64,000 nucleotides of DNA from Lineus longissimus (taxonomy: Eukaryota > Nemertea > Pilidiophora > Heteronemertea > Lineidae). Shown piece by piece: positions 1 to 11,330 of the stretch (positions are counted from its first letter, which is position 1; each line of letters begins with the position of its first letter). The notes beneath the pieces were generated by a model. The model ran no database searches, had not been told where the DNA came from, and worked only from the letters and a program-made list of their open reading frames with translations. Where the stretch lies: positions 15,814,501-15,878,500 of the forward strand of contig NC_088311.1 in assembly GCF_910592395.1 (NCBI RefSeq), given 5' to 3'. A program made the translations under genes and the position numbers.

Positions 1-62
1 CCGGAAGGTTCCCTGAGGTCCGGGGTATATTAAACCCTTGGAGACTTACTGACTTACTGACA

Positions 63-323
63 TTGATAATGTCTGATCCCGCATCCTTCGCAGCCGCGGC
101 CGGAACCGGAACTCGGCTGACGGAAGGGGTGGTGGCGGAAGGTCTGGTAGACCTCTGGGTTATCTGCCCGGAAACGGAACCGAAAGAGGGTTTAGGCGTC
201 TTTGCGGCCCGCTTCCCGCCACCAGACGAAGTCCTTTGTGGTGAGACAAAGGATGCCGTCGGAGGGGTACGCCATATAAAAAATGGTACCAATGACAATA
301 AAAACACTGGGAACCCCAAGTAG
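63..323 (+). other. 86-codon open frame, unrecognised
   Basis: This GC-richer stretch at the left edge holds an open frame of 86 codons, rich in Ala, Gly, Glu and Pro, ending in an Asn-rich tail. I recognise no domain, signal peptide or membrane segment. It stands out from the AT-rich surroundings by base composition. It could be the start of a mobile-element gag, or chance. No neighbouring frame extends it. Confidence 0.15.
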
Positions 324-330
324 GCCAGAA

Positions 331-819
331 AGGACGCAATTATTAATGGAAAGGAAAACATGCCTACTTGAATTAAACACTATTGCAATGGATCTGAGTC
401 TTGTTCATTACAATAGAGAGGAGAATAGTCTACGTAAATCTCCCCTACCAAGATCAAAATAATGGAGCCGGGTCAACTAAGCTAGCTGAGAAAGGTCTAT
501 AATTAAATAGACTGGACAATACTAATGCCAAGATTAGTTTGGCGGTCTACTCCGTAGGTGAATGAACCCAAACATCGTCTAGACTTGGCTGGTTGAATTT
601 GGTTTTAAATCGAATTCACGGCAGCTTTGAAAAAACGATGTGCTTCGTAGAAGCACAAAAGTAAAGACTGAATATGGCGGCATGAGATCGGCGCGATCTC
701 GCGGGATCGGTCAGGGCGCCGCCTGGCGGCCGAGCTGTTAACTCAGTTCTCCCTTTAGAAAATTAAAGGGATACTCTTGTGTTTGAGCCCAAATGGAGTA
801 ACATGCAAAAGTGTTCCAT
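331..819. other. Non-coding stretch, nothing recognised
   Basis: No coding frame with family resemblance. Around 680-740 there is a short GC-rich patch with runs of GCG and CGCC, which may be the untranslated leader of the DIRS-type relic that follows. Confidence 0.3.
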
Positions 820-827
820 AGGTAAGT

Positions 828-1560
828 TTGAATGACACAAAATGTGATCGTGGCTTTGAAGATGATGATGATGATGATGATGATGCCAATGGTTTAGCCT
901 TTCTTGGTAAAATTGAAGAAGAGGGCACTGATGATGAGCCTACGGGACCTGAGGTTCTACCTCGGTTGGCATTAATTGTTAATAAAAGATTTAGAAACTC
1001 TGTTCCTGTAGATAGCTTAAAGGAAAAGTACAATAACTACTGCAAGCCGAAAAATTGCCTCAACCTATCAGTTCCGAAAGTCAACACTGAAATATGGCAG
1101 AAACTTGATAGGTACCGTAAGGGAGTAGACCTTAAATGTGTAAGGCACAAGTAAAGGCAGTTGCTGCTGTTACCAAGGTCGCTGGCGCACCCCTGAAAGT
1201 TGAGAAGATTGACAAATCCAAGAAGCAGGATTTGGTTAAAAAACTGACCAAAAATGAAACCTGACTCCATCTATCTTCTCGGACATGCTTCATGGGAGGT
1301 TTCTCTGAGATGAAGGGACTTGATCAAAGAAAATACTCAGTGTTGTGCACTGATAGCTCGATGTCACTGATAAACTTTGGCGATGAGACTTCCAAAACTC
1401 TAAAAGCGCCGAGTCGCTCAGACGATGTGGGCAAGGATGCCACAGGTAGGAATGATTATCAAAACTCCACTTAAAAAAAATGGTCAGGTCACCGAGGTTG
1501 CAGCAGACCCTTTCAAGGCCAAAATTACTATCAAAATTACTTTCAAAAATGGTAGAAAGA
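828..1560 (+). pseudogene. DIRS gag-like ORF1 relic
   Basis: The frame opens with a poly-Asp run coded by a GAT repeat (about 858-883). It continues into NLSVPKVNTEIWQKL, a typical segment of the capsid-like first protein of DIRS elements. It stops at 1152, but related sequence continues in shifted frames (AVAAVTKVAG near 1147-1190) and ends in a Gln/Asn/Tyr-rich tail (RPFQGQNYYQ, about 1507-1540) like the basic, RNA-binding end of such proteins. At least one stop and one frameshift are present. The role of the intact protein would be packaging of the element RNA. Identification rests on recognition of motif style. Confidence 0.6.
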
Positions 1561-1691
1561 CAGGGAGAATAAGTAGTCGCTTCTCCAGTTACTGTTACAC
1601 AGTCTCATGTAAGTACTCAGTTAGCTACTGTTATATAACATTATAATATATTCTCTCCAATTTGATATGATTTTTTGGTAAAATATAGTTA

Positions 1692-2021
1692 ATGTTATTT
1701 AATGGTCAAGTTCAGACATCTGTGTCTTGGAAACCTAATCCTGAGGCCTATGCAGTTGATGCATTCACACAAGACTGGCACTCACACAGATTTCATGCTT
1801 TTCCACCGTTTAGCATCATCACACAAGTGCTACAGAAAGTGGTTCAGCACAGAGCAATGGGAATCATCGTTGTACCAGACTGGCTGACTCAACCATGGTA
1901 TGATATGCTGAAAGCACCGCTGGTAAAGGATCCACTGCCCATGCGGAGGGAGGAGCGCCTCCTTGTGTTTCCAGGGCAGGACTTGTTCCACCCTTTGCGA
2001 AAGAAGAAATTCTCTCACTAG
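1692..2021 (+). pseudogene. DIRS pol fragment, end of RT/RNase H
   Basis: The 109-codon frame holds the segments AVDAFTQDW, YAFPPF-like HAFPPFSII, and GIIVVPDWLTQPWYDML. These match in order the part of DIRS polyprotein after the reverse transcriptase, where RNase H ends and the linker to the recombinase starts. The upstream part of the enzyme is missing and the frame stops at 2019. It is flanked by the gag relic (left) and the recombinase relic (right), in the expected order. Confidence 0.65.
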
Positions 2022-2108
2022 GGAAGTCTATTATAAGGAAATAATTCGAATTGCAAGCAATACGCGGACGACCATAGACATTCTGTGCAGTCATGGCGTA
2101 ACGGGACC

Positions 2109-2420
2109 ATGAAACAATACTCCTCTTCTCTCAAGAGATGGCTGACTTTCTGTGCTGCTAGAGGCGTAAATTCCTTGTCACCGGATATCCCTCAGGTCCT
2201 GGATTTCCAGACAGAACTGTATGAATGTGGGTTGGGATAGAATTCAATGAACCAGGCGAAATCTGTGTTGTGAACCTTCATTAAATTAAATGTCTCATGT
2301 GGTGAGCATCCACTGGTGACACGCTTAAAGGGAGTTTTCAATGTGCGACCTTTTCTCCAAGACAATGGGACGATGGATTAAACTGGTTATGAAACTGGTG
2401 TGTTCTCCCTCATTCTACGA
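2109..2420 (+). pseudogene. Tyrosine recombinase N-terminal fragment (DIRS)
   Basis: Starting near 2109 the plus strand reads QYSSSLKRWLTFCAARGV and then SPDIPQVLDFQTELYECGLG. This is the core-binding domain of a DIRS recombinase. After a frameshift near 2237 it continues in other frames with pieces such as CGEHPLVTRLKGVFNVRPF (about 2300-2355, over two frames). The catalytic domain with its Arg, His and Tyr residues is not visible, so the fragment cannot be active. Confidence 0.65.
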
Positions 2421-2570
2421 GATTATGCCACAGCCTTGGCACTGCATTCAAAAGGAACGCTGACTGATGTTATTTTGAGTCCTATAGGATGGCAGAATGC
2501 AAACACAGTTGCAAAATTTTACAACAAACCTATTAAGGATTGCAATAATGGCCAACAGCTTTCGGCAACT

Positions 2571-4970
2571 TAGCGATTAGTGTATTCTTACATTTATAGA
2601 CTGCAATTTGACTGCAAATGTAGAGGACTATAGGATGACATAAACCTTTGCTATATTGCTATGAAAATTACAGTATACATGTAATCAGCATTCATGCGGA
2701 TGCTTTTGGTAGTGATTAATTAATAATACATGCCTGATCCATATTTCAGCCATTCAAAGCGTTCAATACTGAAGAGTAGCTAGAATGTGCTTTCTCATGT
2801 GATACCTCCGTTCCCCATTGATGGTTCGATGGAACCTCAATCATACTTCGAATTACGGTACTTACGGTAAATCACGTATTATTTTCCAATTTTACTGCAG
2901 GCCAACTTTTACTTCCTTTTAAGTGACTCTTTTGCGGAATAATATCTCCATGAATCCAAGGTTGTTCAAACACACATTTCCTTATGAGATGACAGACTTT
3001 TGGTGTCGAGATTTTTGAATTAAATGACCCTCAGAGGCGCTGAAATTGCATGTACGGGTTTCATTCTTCAATATTTTCCTGGAGGAGCCCCCCCCCCCCA
3101 GACTGCCACTGGGGATGCACCTGCGGTGCTCGTGTTCAGGCTGCGCTCAAAGCTCAGTGGCCCCCTTTTCTCATAACCCTGGATCTATACCTGAACTAGC
3201 CCAGAAATGTTTCAAGCTGTAACTTCAGTGATTTCTGGCCGGTAGACATATGTCTCAGTGAAGCTCTTCCACCGACTAGTGGCAAGGTATCCTAATACCA
3301 CGTGGTGGGTTGAAGTGGCCACTGCCGTGGACTTAATTCTAAAGGATATTGTCTTTGTTATCATTGACCAGAATTTGATCAAGGCACGATGCTTGGCTAG
3401 GAATAAAACTTAGTGTTTTGATGATGCAAAAAAACTGCTAACAGTTGGTTTTTCATAAGAGTTGTCTGTTTCAGTCATAAATTACACAAATTGGATTGTT
3501 AGTATGGACGAGCTGATTGAATTCAATAAAATATTCCATGTTTGAAAATCGATGACCAACCTCTGTAATATACGTTGTCTTTACGCATAAGCTCCCGATA
3601 GGTGGCCAATGTGTAACTACTATTGGCCAATTAAGGGCCACTCTCTGTAATGTAATGAAAGAGAGTGGTTGAGTCACTCGAGTAGAAGGGGCTCATAGCA
3701 TGGGTTTTTTTTCATAAATTTATGCCTGAAATTATGGATTTTCCATGGTTTAAAAAAATGTGTTCATAAGATTATATAACTGATATCTCCAACACAATAT
3801 AACTACCACGAACAAGATCATGTGACCAAGGGTTCAGGAGAACCAAAAAACTTGTTCGAGTAAGTTCCTATGAATATCGAGAGTTATCAACTTATAAACT
3901 GTCCAAATTGAATGGAAATTATATTAAAATCAATGAAACGCTGTGCGGAAACTTCTGAAAAATAAAATTAAGCAAGGAATGGCCAGTTTATCAGCAGAAG
4001 TAAAATTTTCTCTGCCAACTAAAGTTTATGAACCCAACTACAAAATCCAGAACCCTCGAAACTATTACCAGAGCCATAAGAGCGACCTGTCCATGGCCAG
4101 CATCAGCTCACAGACATGAAACAATAAGGTACTATCATTACTATCATGATTGGCAACATCTTGGGAGGCGATTAAATCTTGGTACAACAGGATCTAACTA
4201 CAGGCCGTGTGTGTAGGTATATACATAGCTTAGCTAGAAGTAGCTCAATGGCAGACTCACCAAGATTGGAGTCCTCATGCAGCACTGCATGGGAAGAATT
4301 AAATATAAAATTAGATAACCTACAAATATGTATAGACCAAAATCATTTCTAGCAGAAAATGTTAGATTAGTATGGTCTTGAGTTTTTCACTCATATCATT
4401 ATCAATGTTGCTGTGGATTCCATCAGAAGTTCAAGTGCAGTTTTGTCAGTATGTAGGACAAACATAATCTGATTCACAGGAATTAACAAAATCGCCTAGT
4501 TGGAAAATATTAGCATTACAAGAATCTTGTATTGAAACCAACAATGACATCAACTACTCTACTAAAATTTTAAAAAGTTACAATCATTGTAAAGCATTAT
4601 CTACATTATACCAAAGAATTGTACATTTTGCCATGCTGCAACTACCAACCACACTAACTCATAAAAAATATAACCATAAAACTAACTTTGGAAGTAGTAA
4701 AAAATAGGCAATGCCAAATAAAAGAAATACACATATATTACCAAAAATATCTTAACAATACTATGTAAAAGTTAGCAAGAATACACAGAGATAAATTATA
4801 AATTGAGGTCAGGGGACACGGAGCAAAAAGCAGCAATGGAAAGACAAATACTGTGTGCTGCTATCTCTCTATAATTTGGTTTTGAGGAAGGGAATTATGT
4901 GAAAAAAAACATGTTTTTTTAAAGATTTGCGCTGTAACAAAAGTTTAATCACAATAGTTTCAATGCTTAC
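2571..4970. other. About 2.4 kb without recognised features
   Basis: AT-rich sequence with a C-run near 3090 and no coding frame showing family resemblance. If exon 4971-5101 belongs to SCYL2, this would be downstream intron or untranslated sequence, but I see no convincing further exon here. Confidence 0.4.
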
Positions 4971-5101
4971 CCGTCCTAACTTTCTGTATTGGTACAGCAT
5001 CGTCAACACATAGATAGTTCTTATTGCTCTGACGATCCAATGTCTGTTGGCTTAAATCTGGCTTCTCAACACTCAGATGCATCTTGATAGTAGGGCGTGA
5101 C
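4971..5101 (-). CDS. SCYL2: Probable SCYL2 downstream exon
   Basis: On the minus strand a clean acceptor (TTCCATCCAG) precedes 131 open bases, followed by a GTAAGC donor. The exon enters in phase 2, exactly matching the phase-2 end of the exon at 20460-20631, and leaves in phase 1. It codes for a hydrophilic segment beginning SRPTIKMHLSVEKPDL, with no recognised domain. SCYL2 proteins have a long, poorly conserved linker after their helical repeats, so weak similarity here is expected. Assignment rests on strand, splice signals and phase. It could also belong to another minus-strand gene. Confidence 0.45.
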
Positions 5102-6699
5102 CTGGATGGAATAAGTCAAAGAATTACATAACCACTCCGATGACAACATTCTAAAATGAAGCTACGTATGCTTGTTGCTCCCTACATCGAGACTGACATA
5201 GAGCTGAAGAGTGGCAACATGATGGAGCAATTTGTGATTGATTGGTCTAGCTGTACTAGCCACAGTGGGTTTTAACAGCACAACCGGTACAAATGAAACG
5301 GCCAGGGGCCAGCTGAACTTCAGGTGAGAGATGTGCTATAGTTACAATACAGACGGCTCATTGACCATATGATCAACCTTATTTTGCTGGCGAATGGTGT
5401 GCAAAAAAAGAATGATAATATTAGTAAGTTGTTTGCACTTTCAGTTAGCAGTACTTCAAAGTGAAATGACCTGGGGCCATGTGCTTACCTGGGATAAATG
5501 ACAGGAATAAGGTAACGGTTATGGTTTCAGAGATTTTTACCTCATTGACCTTGGAAACAAGGTTGAGGTCAAAATCTTTGAGCGACTATGTTAGAGTTGA
5601 ATATAATAATAAGTGACATGCACTCAAAGACCACCCCTATGGAACAAGCATGCCTTGCTCGGATGCTGAGACAGCCAAGTTAGTTTGTGTGTATTCAAGA
5701 GCAAATAAACGATAAAACGATTATAATTGTTGTCCTTCTTGGTGTCAAAACCGGTCGTCTAAACCTTTGCCACTTTGTGATTGTGTGAGTGTGAGTTTTT
5801 GACTTTGAAAACTTTCATCGATCGACAGCTGCACGCCATACACATGTGATGCATGTGAACTAAGGATACGGTGCACATTTCTACACGCTCGGTCACGCTC
5901 CCCGTTTCGACACAATCAATCAAGGGTGGTGCACAGCCATATCCCATTCACTTCATGGAATTCCCTGGCCGGATTAGTATGAGAATATTCGAAATCACCA
6001 TGTTAACACTGTGACTCATTGACTTGGAAGCCAAGGTAACTTTTTATTTTCTGTACATCGGAAGCCTGCTAGATACGTGTTTTGTCGACCATTTGTGACT
6101 TTTGTCCTATCGGACAATTATGTTTCAGCAGTTTTCAACGTCAACATCACCAACATCTAAGTCTCACCAGTACATTATATTCTTCTAAACTTATGCCATG
6201 ATGTCATGATGTCCTATGCATCAGAAGTCCACTATCCCACATACGTATTTCGCCGAGAATTGTAACTTTAAACGATTTAAGCCCAGCGTGCAGGGCAGTT
6301 TAAACGTCCATCACCGTCGAAGTTGCACCTGTAATTGCATCAAGCACCAAGCCGTCCAATCCACACTGATCAAGCCAAGCCTATCAAGTGCAAGTCACAG
6401 GCAAGACGAGATCAAGTTATCTCTCTGTTAGTATTTTGTAGAAAATTTGTAAATTTTTACTTATTGCTGAGCATTCTTTATACTTCTTGTATTTTTACCG
6501 TTCCATTTGGCATTTTAGAATCACTATGTATGTCATGTATGTAGCCTAATTTCCTGCTGTCATACTTTGAAATGGTGAGCTACGGCAAACTGATTTTCTG
6601 CCACCTAATTTTGATGGTCAAGTCCTGAGCCATGAACTGGCAACGTCCTACTTCCTTTTGTTCATGCACTATCTACATGCCCATTAATTGCATTCACCC
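5102..6699. other. Intronic, one repeat fragment
   Basis: No host coding sequence seen. Around 5460-5500 lies a fragment (GACCTGGGGCCATGTGCTTACC) of the dispersed family described at 40322-41441. Tetranucleotide-like CATGATGTCATGATGTC occurs at about 6196-6212. The stretch 5690-6690 may include the long terminal repeat or leader of the gag relic that follows, but no repeat pair proves it. Confidence 0.3.
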
Positions 6700-7190
6700 T
6701 CCCCCCCCCACCCACCCCCACCTCATCCCGACCAGGATGCCTTCAACAACAAAGTTCAGGTATTTACATTACACCTATCCTGTGAAACACGATTATGGTC
6801 CGAAGGCAAGGTTTTCGAAAATATCCAGCAGTTGCGTACTGCTTTTTTACGTCATTTTAGCCCGACTCATGCTATTTATACAAATGTCAGGTTATTTGAA
6901 GGTTTGAAATACAACACGGGTGAATCAGCAGAACAGTTCATGAGTCGATTTACAATTGCGGCTCAACGCATTGGCTATAACCAGGCACAAACAATAATAA
7001 GTTTTTGCAGTCTGTACCTAAAGACTGTGAAACCGCTGTAATCGTGTCTACCTCAACAGATGCAGACGCTGTGGTTTTAGCCGATCATGCGTAATGGTTT
7101 TTGGATATCCAGAAGCAACATTCTGTCACCTTTTCCACCCCAGAGGACAATGCCATGATGTCTAACTCCAATGAGCCACCTGCATTAGAG
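6700..7190 (+). pseudogene. LTR-retrotransposon gag (capsid) relic
   Basis: From about 6730 the frame reads VQVFTLHLSCETRLW, then TAFLRHFSPTH, then GESAEQFMSRFTIAAQRIGY. These are the paired helices of a retrotransposon capsid domain of Ty3/gypsy style. A frameshift near 7010 moves the reading to another frame (SVPKDCETAVIVSTSTDADA), which runs to about 7085 and then past a stop into QKQHSVTFSTPEDNAMM. No zinc knuckle, protease or reverse transcriptase follows; Penelope-like sequence follows instead, so this is a truncated relic. Confidence 0.55.
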
Positions 7191-7299
7191 AGCCCTCGCC
7201 CTATCCCAGACGCAATCAGGATAGTCACCCTCGCCATCGTCCATAAGAAGATCGCCATCGTCGACTTTATCGATAACAGAGTCCAAGCAGGCCCAGAAA

Positions 7300-7600
7300 T
7301 AAATGCCGTCAAGACACTGGTGCAAAGTATATGCACATCAACTCTTCCCACAGGCACTTTCCCTTGCCAAGGAAAATGATGCAAACTCTGCCCACTTATC
7401 TTTAATGACAAGAATATTCAAATTCCTAACAACACAAACACTTTTATTACATCTAGACCTTCTCTTGTAACTCGGCACGTTTATTTGATAAGTTGTGATC
7501 TCTGCCCTAATACATGTTGTATTGGTGAAACGAGTCAGTCACTAAGACAAAGGTGAATGGACACAAGCAATACATAAGACAAGAAAACTTGCTTTTACCA
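7300..7600 (+). pseudogene. Penelope-like element GIY-YIG endonuclease relic, first part
   Basis: After TLVQSICTSTLPTGTFPC the frame meets a stop and continues with CKLCPLIFNDK, then HVYLISCDLCPNTCCIGETS and SLRQR. This is the cysteine-bearing lead-in and the GIY-YIG-type core (here YLI...CCIGET) of the endonuclease at the C-terminus of Penelope-like elements. The reverse transcriptase that should precede it is missing; a gag-like relic lies there instead. Stops after QGK and RQR show decay. Confidence 0.6.
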
Positions 7601-7659
7601 GTTCGGACACATTTCAATAATCCCAGATACTCCATTAATAACACTAGCATATACCCATG

Positions 7660-8515
7660 GAGCAGGCAAAGTTGAAATGTAATATAGATTAGTTAAATGG
7701 GCACGATGATTGAGCTACATTAAATTTCTAATGCTACTGAAGTTTTATTAAAGGTTAAACACGAAATGAACTGCATTTAGGGACTTATTGCTGCTATCTA
7801 CATGCAACCCCCAATAGATTGATTGGAGTACGCTATTTTGTGATGATGTGACAATGCATTGAGACCAGTGACAGCAGGTCCTGTTCCAAATAAGGCCCTC
7901 ACATGTCAGGCATATCACCTACCCACTCCCGTACCCAATGCCACTGTCGGACCAAAGCCAGGCGCATGGAGAGATGCAGAACGCAATTCAAACTGACAAC
8001 ATCAGTCAGTAAAGAATAAAACAAAGAGCAAGCGCTGGCCACTGTTCATATTTTGTCCATCCTGGCATAACTGTTTATTGATACCCTGACTGCATGTTCC
8101 GGTAGGCCACTCTGCAGAATTTGCCTCATCACTCAGGTCAGTGTTTCTCGAATAGAACTAAAATAGAATAGGCTAATCATTAATCTCCCTGCTAATACCC
8201 TGCACCATGGACCAGGTTGTATAGCACTACATACGTGCTGGAAGCTAATACTGATGTGGCAGGGAGAATATGCGTGAAGTTTGTGTATGCTTTTGAGAAT
8301 GAGCGGAGCTCTCCAGTCGTCGTGCTCTCTGAAAAGTTGTTATTTATTCTAAAACCACGAAGATATTCGACGTATGACACCCTCAGTGACACTCTTACGT
8401 ATGATCCAGACCTACGAAGCCAAAGGTTGCAAGAATTCGACGCATTTCCGAGGCCCAATTTTGAAACAAAAATCGCCTCCTATTTAGCGGCCACAACGCG
8501 CATTATAGTATAGAT
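7660..8515. mobile_element. Probable insertion splitting the Penelope relic
   Basis: The endonuclease similarity breaks near 7650 and its expected continuation resumes near 8520, so about 850 bp appears inserted. The insert contains an open frame at 8217-8513 (98 codons, unrecognised) and no transposase that I can identify. I could not find convincing terminal inverted repeats or a target duplication, so the limits are approximate. Confidence 0.35.
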
Positions 8516-8519
8516 GAGG

Positions 8520-8960
8520 ATCACTGTGCTACAAGGCCCTTTTCCTAACCTTAAACAACGACGCATAGCAGAACAAAAACTTAGAGCTAAATTTGATTGC
8601 ATTCAAAACGGTTTAAATCATGACAGCGGATTCCTTACTCATTATACATAATCAATGTATTAGCCTCTCACCCTTGATCCTCCCCTGTTTACAGTGTTCT
8701 TTGAAGTTCCTTTTAGTTTCGCCATATTTGTATTCCACTCTATCATCCTAAAGTGTCATCATCCTGCCTGTTTTCTTTTCATTTGTACCTTTTATTCCCT
8801 AGTTCGTACTGTAATGCCTATGTTGTTTTTGTGATCTCCAGTTCTGCCAACAATCACTGTACTATTTTACTTGTTTATATTTAATGCTTTGTAAACTTTT
8901 CCGGAAGTCCTTGAAGAAGACACGGTAGTGTCAAAAGCTAGACTCAACAAAGTTCTATGT
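8520..8960 (+). pseudogene. Penelope-like endonuclease C-terminus and 3' tail
   Basis: The frame reads LQGPFPNLKQRRIAEQKL, then AKFDCIQNGLN and GFLTHYT before a stop at about 8650. This is the end of the Penelope-type endonuclease, where a basic segment and a Gly-Leu-Asn motif recur. Downstream, about 8910-8960, the sequence GAAGAAGACACGGTAGTGTC resembles the 3' signature found near the ends of such retroelements. The piece is in the same orientation as 7300-7600. Confidence 0.5.
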
Positions 8961-10442
8961 CGATCTACAAAAAATTGTGTTCTTTATACTTTCTTTCTGC
9001 TGATATTGTTCATCTTGATTGACACGACATCTTCCTATTCTCTTTTCAATATAAGAACTTGTTAAAGTATCCTCATCATGATCTTTCTAATCCCATTTCC
9101 AAGATGACAAGACTCCTCGTCAGATTATTTCTGAGCAGATAGATTTGCAAGACAGCACCTTAGATGAAAGCGAGAAACAGAATCTTCTCGATTTGATTTT
9201 AAAACACATGGAAGCCTTCAGTCTGGGGAAATAGGTGATTATTTAATAGATGATTATTAAATAGATGATTAAACAGCCGTGTCAGGCAGGTCAACTAGAA
9301 TTATGTCAGTTTGCAGAGTGTTTTGGAAAAATTAGGTCATTCCAACATTTTGTCTTCGTTTATGCTTATCGGTGATATAACTATTCTCGAATAGAGAATC
9401 ACCCATTTGATCCTCCCAATCGGCCGAAAATATTGAAGATCCCCCAGAGGATGTAACATGTGTTAGGAGTAAAGTCATTGGTGACTATTTTACGTAACAA
9501 TGTAGATTGGTTACATGCAGGTTTGGGTTACAATCGGGAACACTCCACCAAGACCACCCACCATTATTTTCAAACACTGAAAAACCATACTCGTCATTTC
9601 AACCAAGCAATTCAACTAGTTTTACACGTTAGATGTTATTTTCTACTTCATAAAAAGTTTTTGTTTTATCTTCTATTAAACAGCCAGTTTGGTTTTTTTC
9701 ATCTTTTTTTTCTACAGCTACTGTTATTTTTTGCTTCATGAAAACTGATTTCACCAGGAGTGGATATTTGTAAGTTTTCATTAATTGCACAAATCTGATA
9801 ATAAGTGTGAAATCTATAAAACGACATGATTATTTGAGTGTTGTGGTTCAAGTGGTCGTTAACTGAAACCCCACAGCCGGTTGTTGCAAACCCTACAGCC
9901 ATTTTGAAGTAATTCTGAATTGATTGTTGTTTTTTTTCTAGTTTCAGACAATCTGATTGATTTTTAAAATATAAAAAACCTGGGAGTTATGTCACTTTTT
10001 TTATTCTGAAAAAAACTATTATCGCTTACGTAGACACCAACATTGAAAAAGTCATATTCAATGTTTTTCTTGTGTTTTGCTGCCAACGGGTAATATTTCA
10101 TTTATTATGGAAGATTTGTTTTATCTGTGGTTAATGTGCTCTAAATGAATAAAAATGGACTTCATAATAAGAGAAAAAGAATGTAGCGAACCCTCTTTTG
10201 AGTATTACTTATCAGATCAATTAAAAACATGAAATCTATTACTTTGAAATCAATAACTTTTTACCATTCGTGGTGGACAGGTGATATCCCCCCCCCCTGT
10301 ATTATTGATTTGATCAAAAGAAGAACTGACTCAGGGCAACCATCCAACTCTTACGCCATTAATTTTGATGCTCATTTTAGTTTAGCAGAACTGTGTTCCT
10401 TAATCACGAAGCACATAAAAAATATTTCAGGGCATGTTAAAT
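8961..10442. other. Intronic, nothing recognised
   Basis: AT-rich sequence with several T-runs, a C-run near 10290, and a tandem AATAGATGATTATT-type duplication at about 9236-9272. Open frames here (for example 10229-10678 on the plus strand) show no family resemblance; the latter is antisense to the broken frame described next. Confidence 0.3.
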
Positions 10443-11054
10443 TCAACTGTGAGGAAAATAACAACAGAAACAATGGAATCCTAACATATAAGACTTGCTT
10501 AAACATGTTGAATTGTAGATTATGTCATCTTGGTCAATTATATTACTGTGAATGTGGAAGTATTCAAACGGTTTGTCACCCGATAGGTACTCATCAGGCT
10601 TTCCAATCAACTCAAGAAAATATCTCGCACGAACACTCAAACCAAAAAGATATTTTGTATTTTGCGATCATTTTATGATCAAACCATACTGCTGTTGATC
10701 TCTTTTGCTACAGGCGATACCAAGTCGTCTGGTTGTCTCCTACAGTTTAAAATGTAACACATTCTTGTTATGCCAACTAGTTTCCCTTTGATCTCTGAAA
10801 CCCTCAATGAAATATTTTACTGTGTACAGTCCATCTGGAAGTATAACGTATTACCTGCCATTACCCTTTTTAACAATGAAAGCATGGTTTCCCATTTTCC
10901 GAGAAATGTTGTCAAATGTACAGGGGAGTCTCCCGAAGATGATGCTCATACCTTCAACATTGGTCAACGGCTCATCCAATTGAATTGTCAGATCATTGCT
11001 GTTTTGACCATCTAACCACGCAGCTTTTATTTTCATTTTATGTGTGTTTAACAT
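10443..11054 (-). pseudogene. Broken frame of a virus-like or large-transposon protein family (tentative)
   Basis: Reading leftward from 11054, similar-looking protein continues through four or so stops: KAAWLDGQNSNDLTIQLDEP, SIIFGRLPCTFDNIS, ILPDGLYTVKYFIEGF, then ELIGKPDEYLSGDKPFEYF and SNIIDQDDIIYN. The pattern (a binding-type beta-rich segment, then a conserved IIDxDxIIYN-like block) resembles proteins I associate with virus-derived large DNA elements of invertebrates, perhaps Maverick/Polinton-like. I am not certain of the family. The stops make it a pseudogene. No polymerase, ATPase or integrase of such an element is visible nearby. Confidence 0.3.
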
Positions 11055-11129
11055 TGATTTTATAAATCTTAAATGTGTTTTAGTGCTTTTTTAATTGATT
11101 TTTTAGCTTTTTTTTCTTCTTAAATTTAG

Positions 11130-11330
11130 CTAATTTTTTTGGTTCATAAAGTGATTTTTAAAAGTTTTTTTTAAATGTTCTTTTGCATTTTTTCGTTGTT
11201 TTAATTTTTGTTTTTTATTTGTGGTTTTTATTTTTTGCGTTTTTATTTTGTGGTTTTTTTGGTGTTTTTTATCTTGACGCAAGGGCCCAAAGCGCCGCGT
11301 AGTGGCAAAAAAGCGAAGCTGGCGAAACAT
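11130..11330 (-). other. Lys-rich open frame, unrecognised
   Basis: A 66-codon frame, about one third Lys, arises from a T-rich plus strand (11085-11270). The arginine-bearing start (FRQLRFFATTRRFGPL) is more protein-like than the tail. It may be a remnant of the same element as the frame at 10443-11054, or only low-complexity DNA. Confidence 0.15.

Larger units (their letters stand above)
820..2500 (+). mobile_element. DIRS-type tyrosine-recombinase retrotransposon relic
   Basis: Three recognisable pieces stand in the order expected for a DIRS element on the plus strand: a gag-like frame (828 to about 1560), the region at the end of reverse transcriptase/RNase H (1692-2021), and the start of the tyrosine recombinase (about 2109-2420). 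DIRS elements integrate with a tyrosine recombinase instead of an integrase. The central reverse transcriptase with its catalytic motif is absent between about 1560 and 1690, and stops and frameshifts break each piece, so this is an internally deleted, dead copy. Split or inverted terminal repeats were not found, so the ends are approximate. Confidence 0.7.

Noticed and set aside
10229-10678. 149-codon plus-strand frame
   Set aside because: It is antisense to the broken minus-strand frame at 10443-11054, whose translation looks more protein-like.
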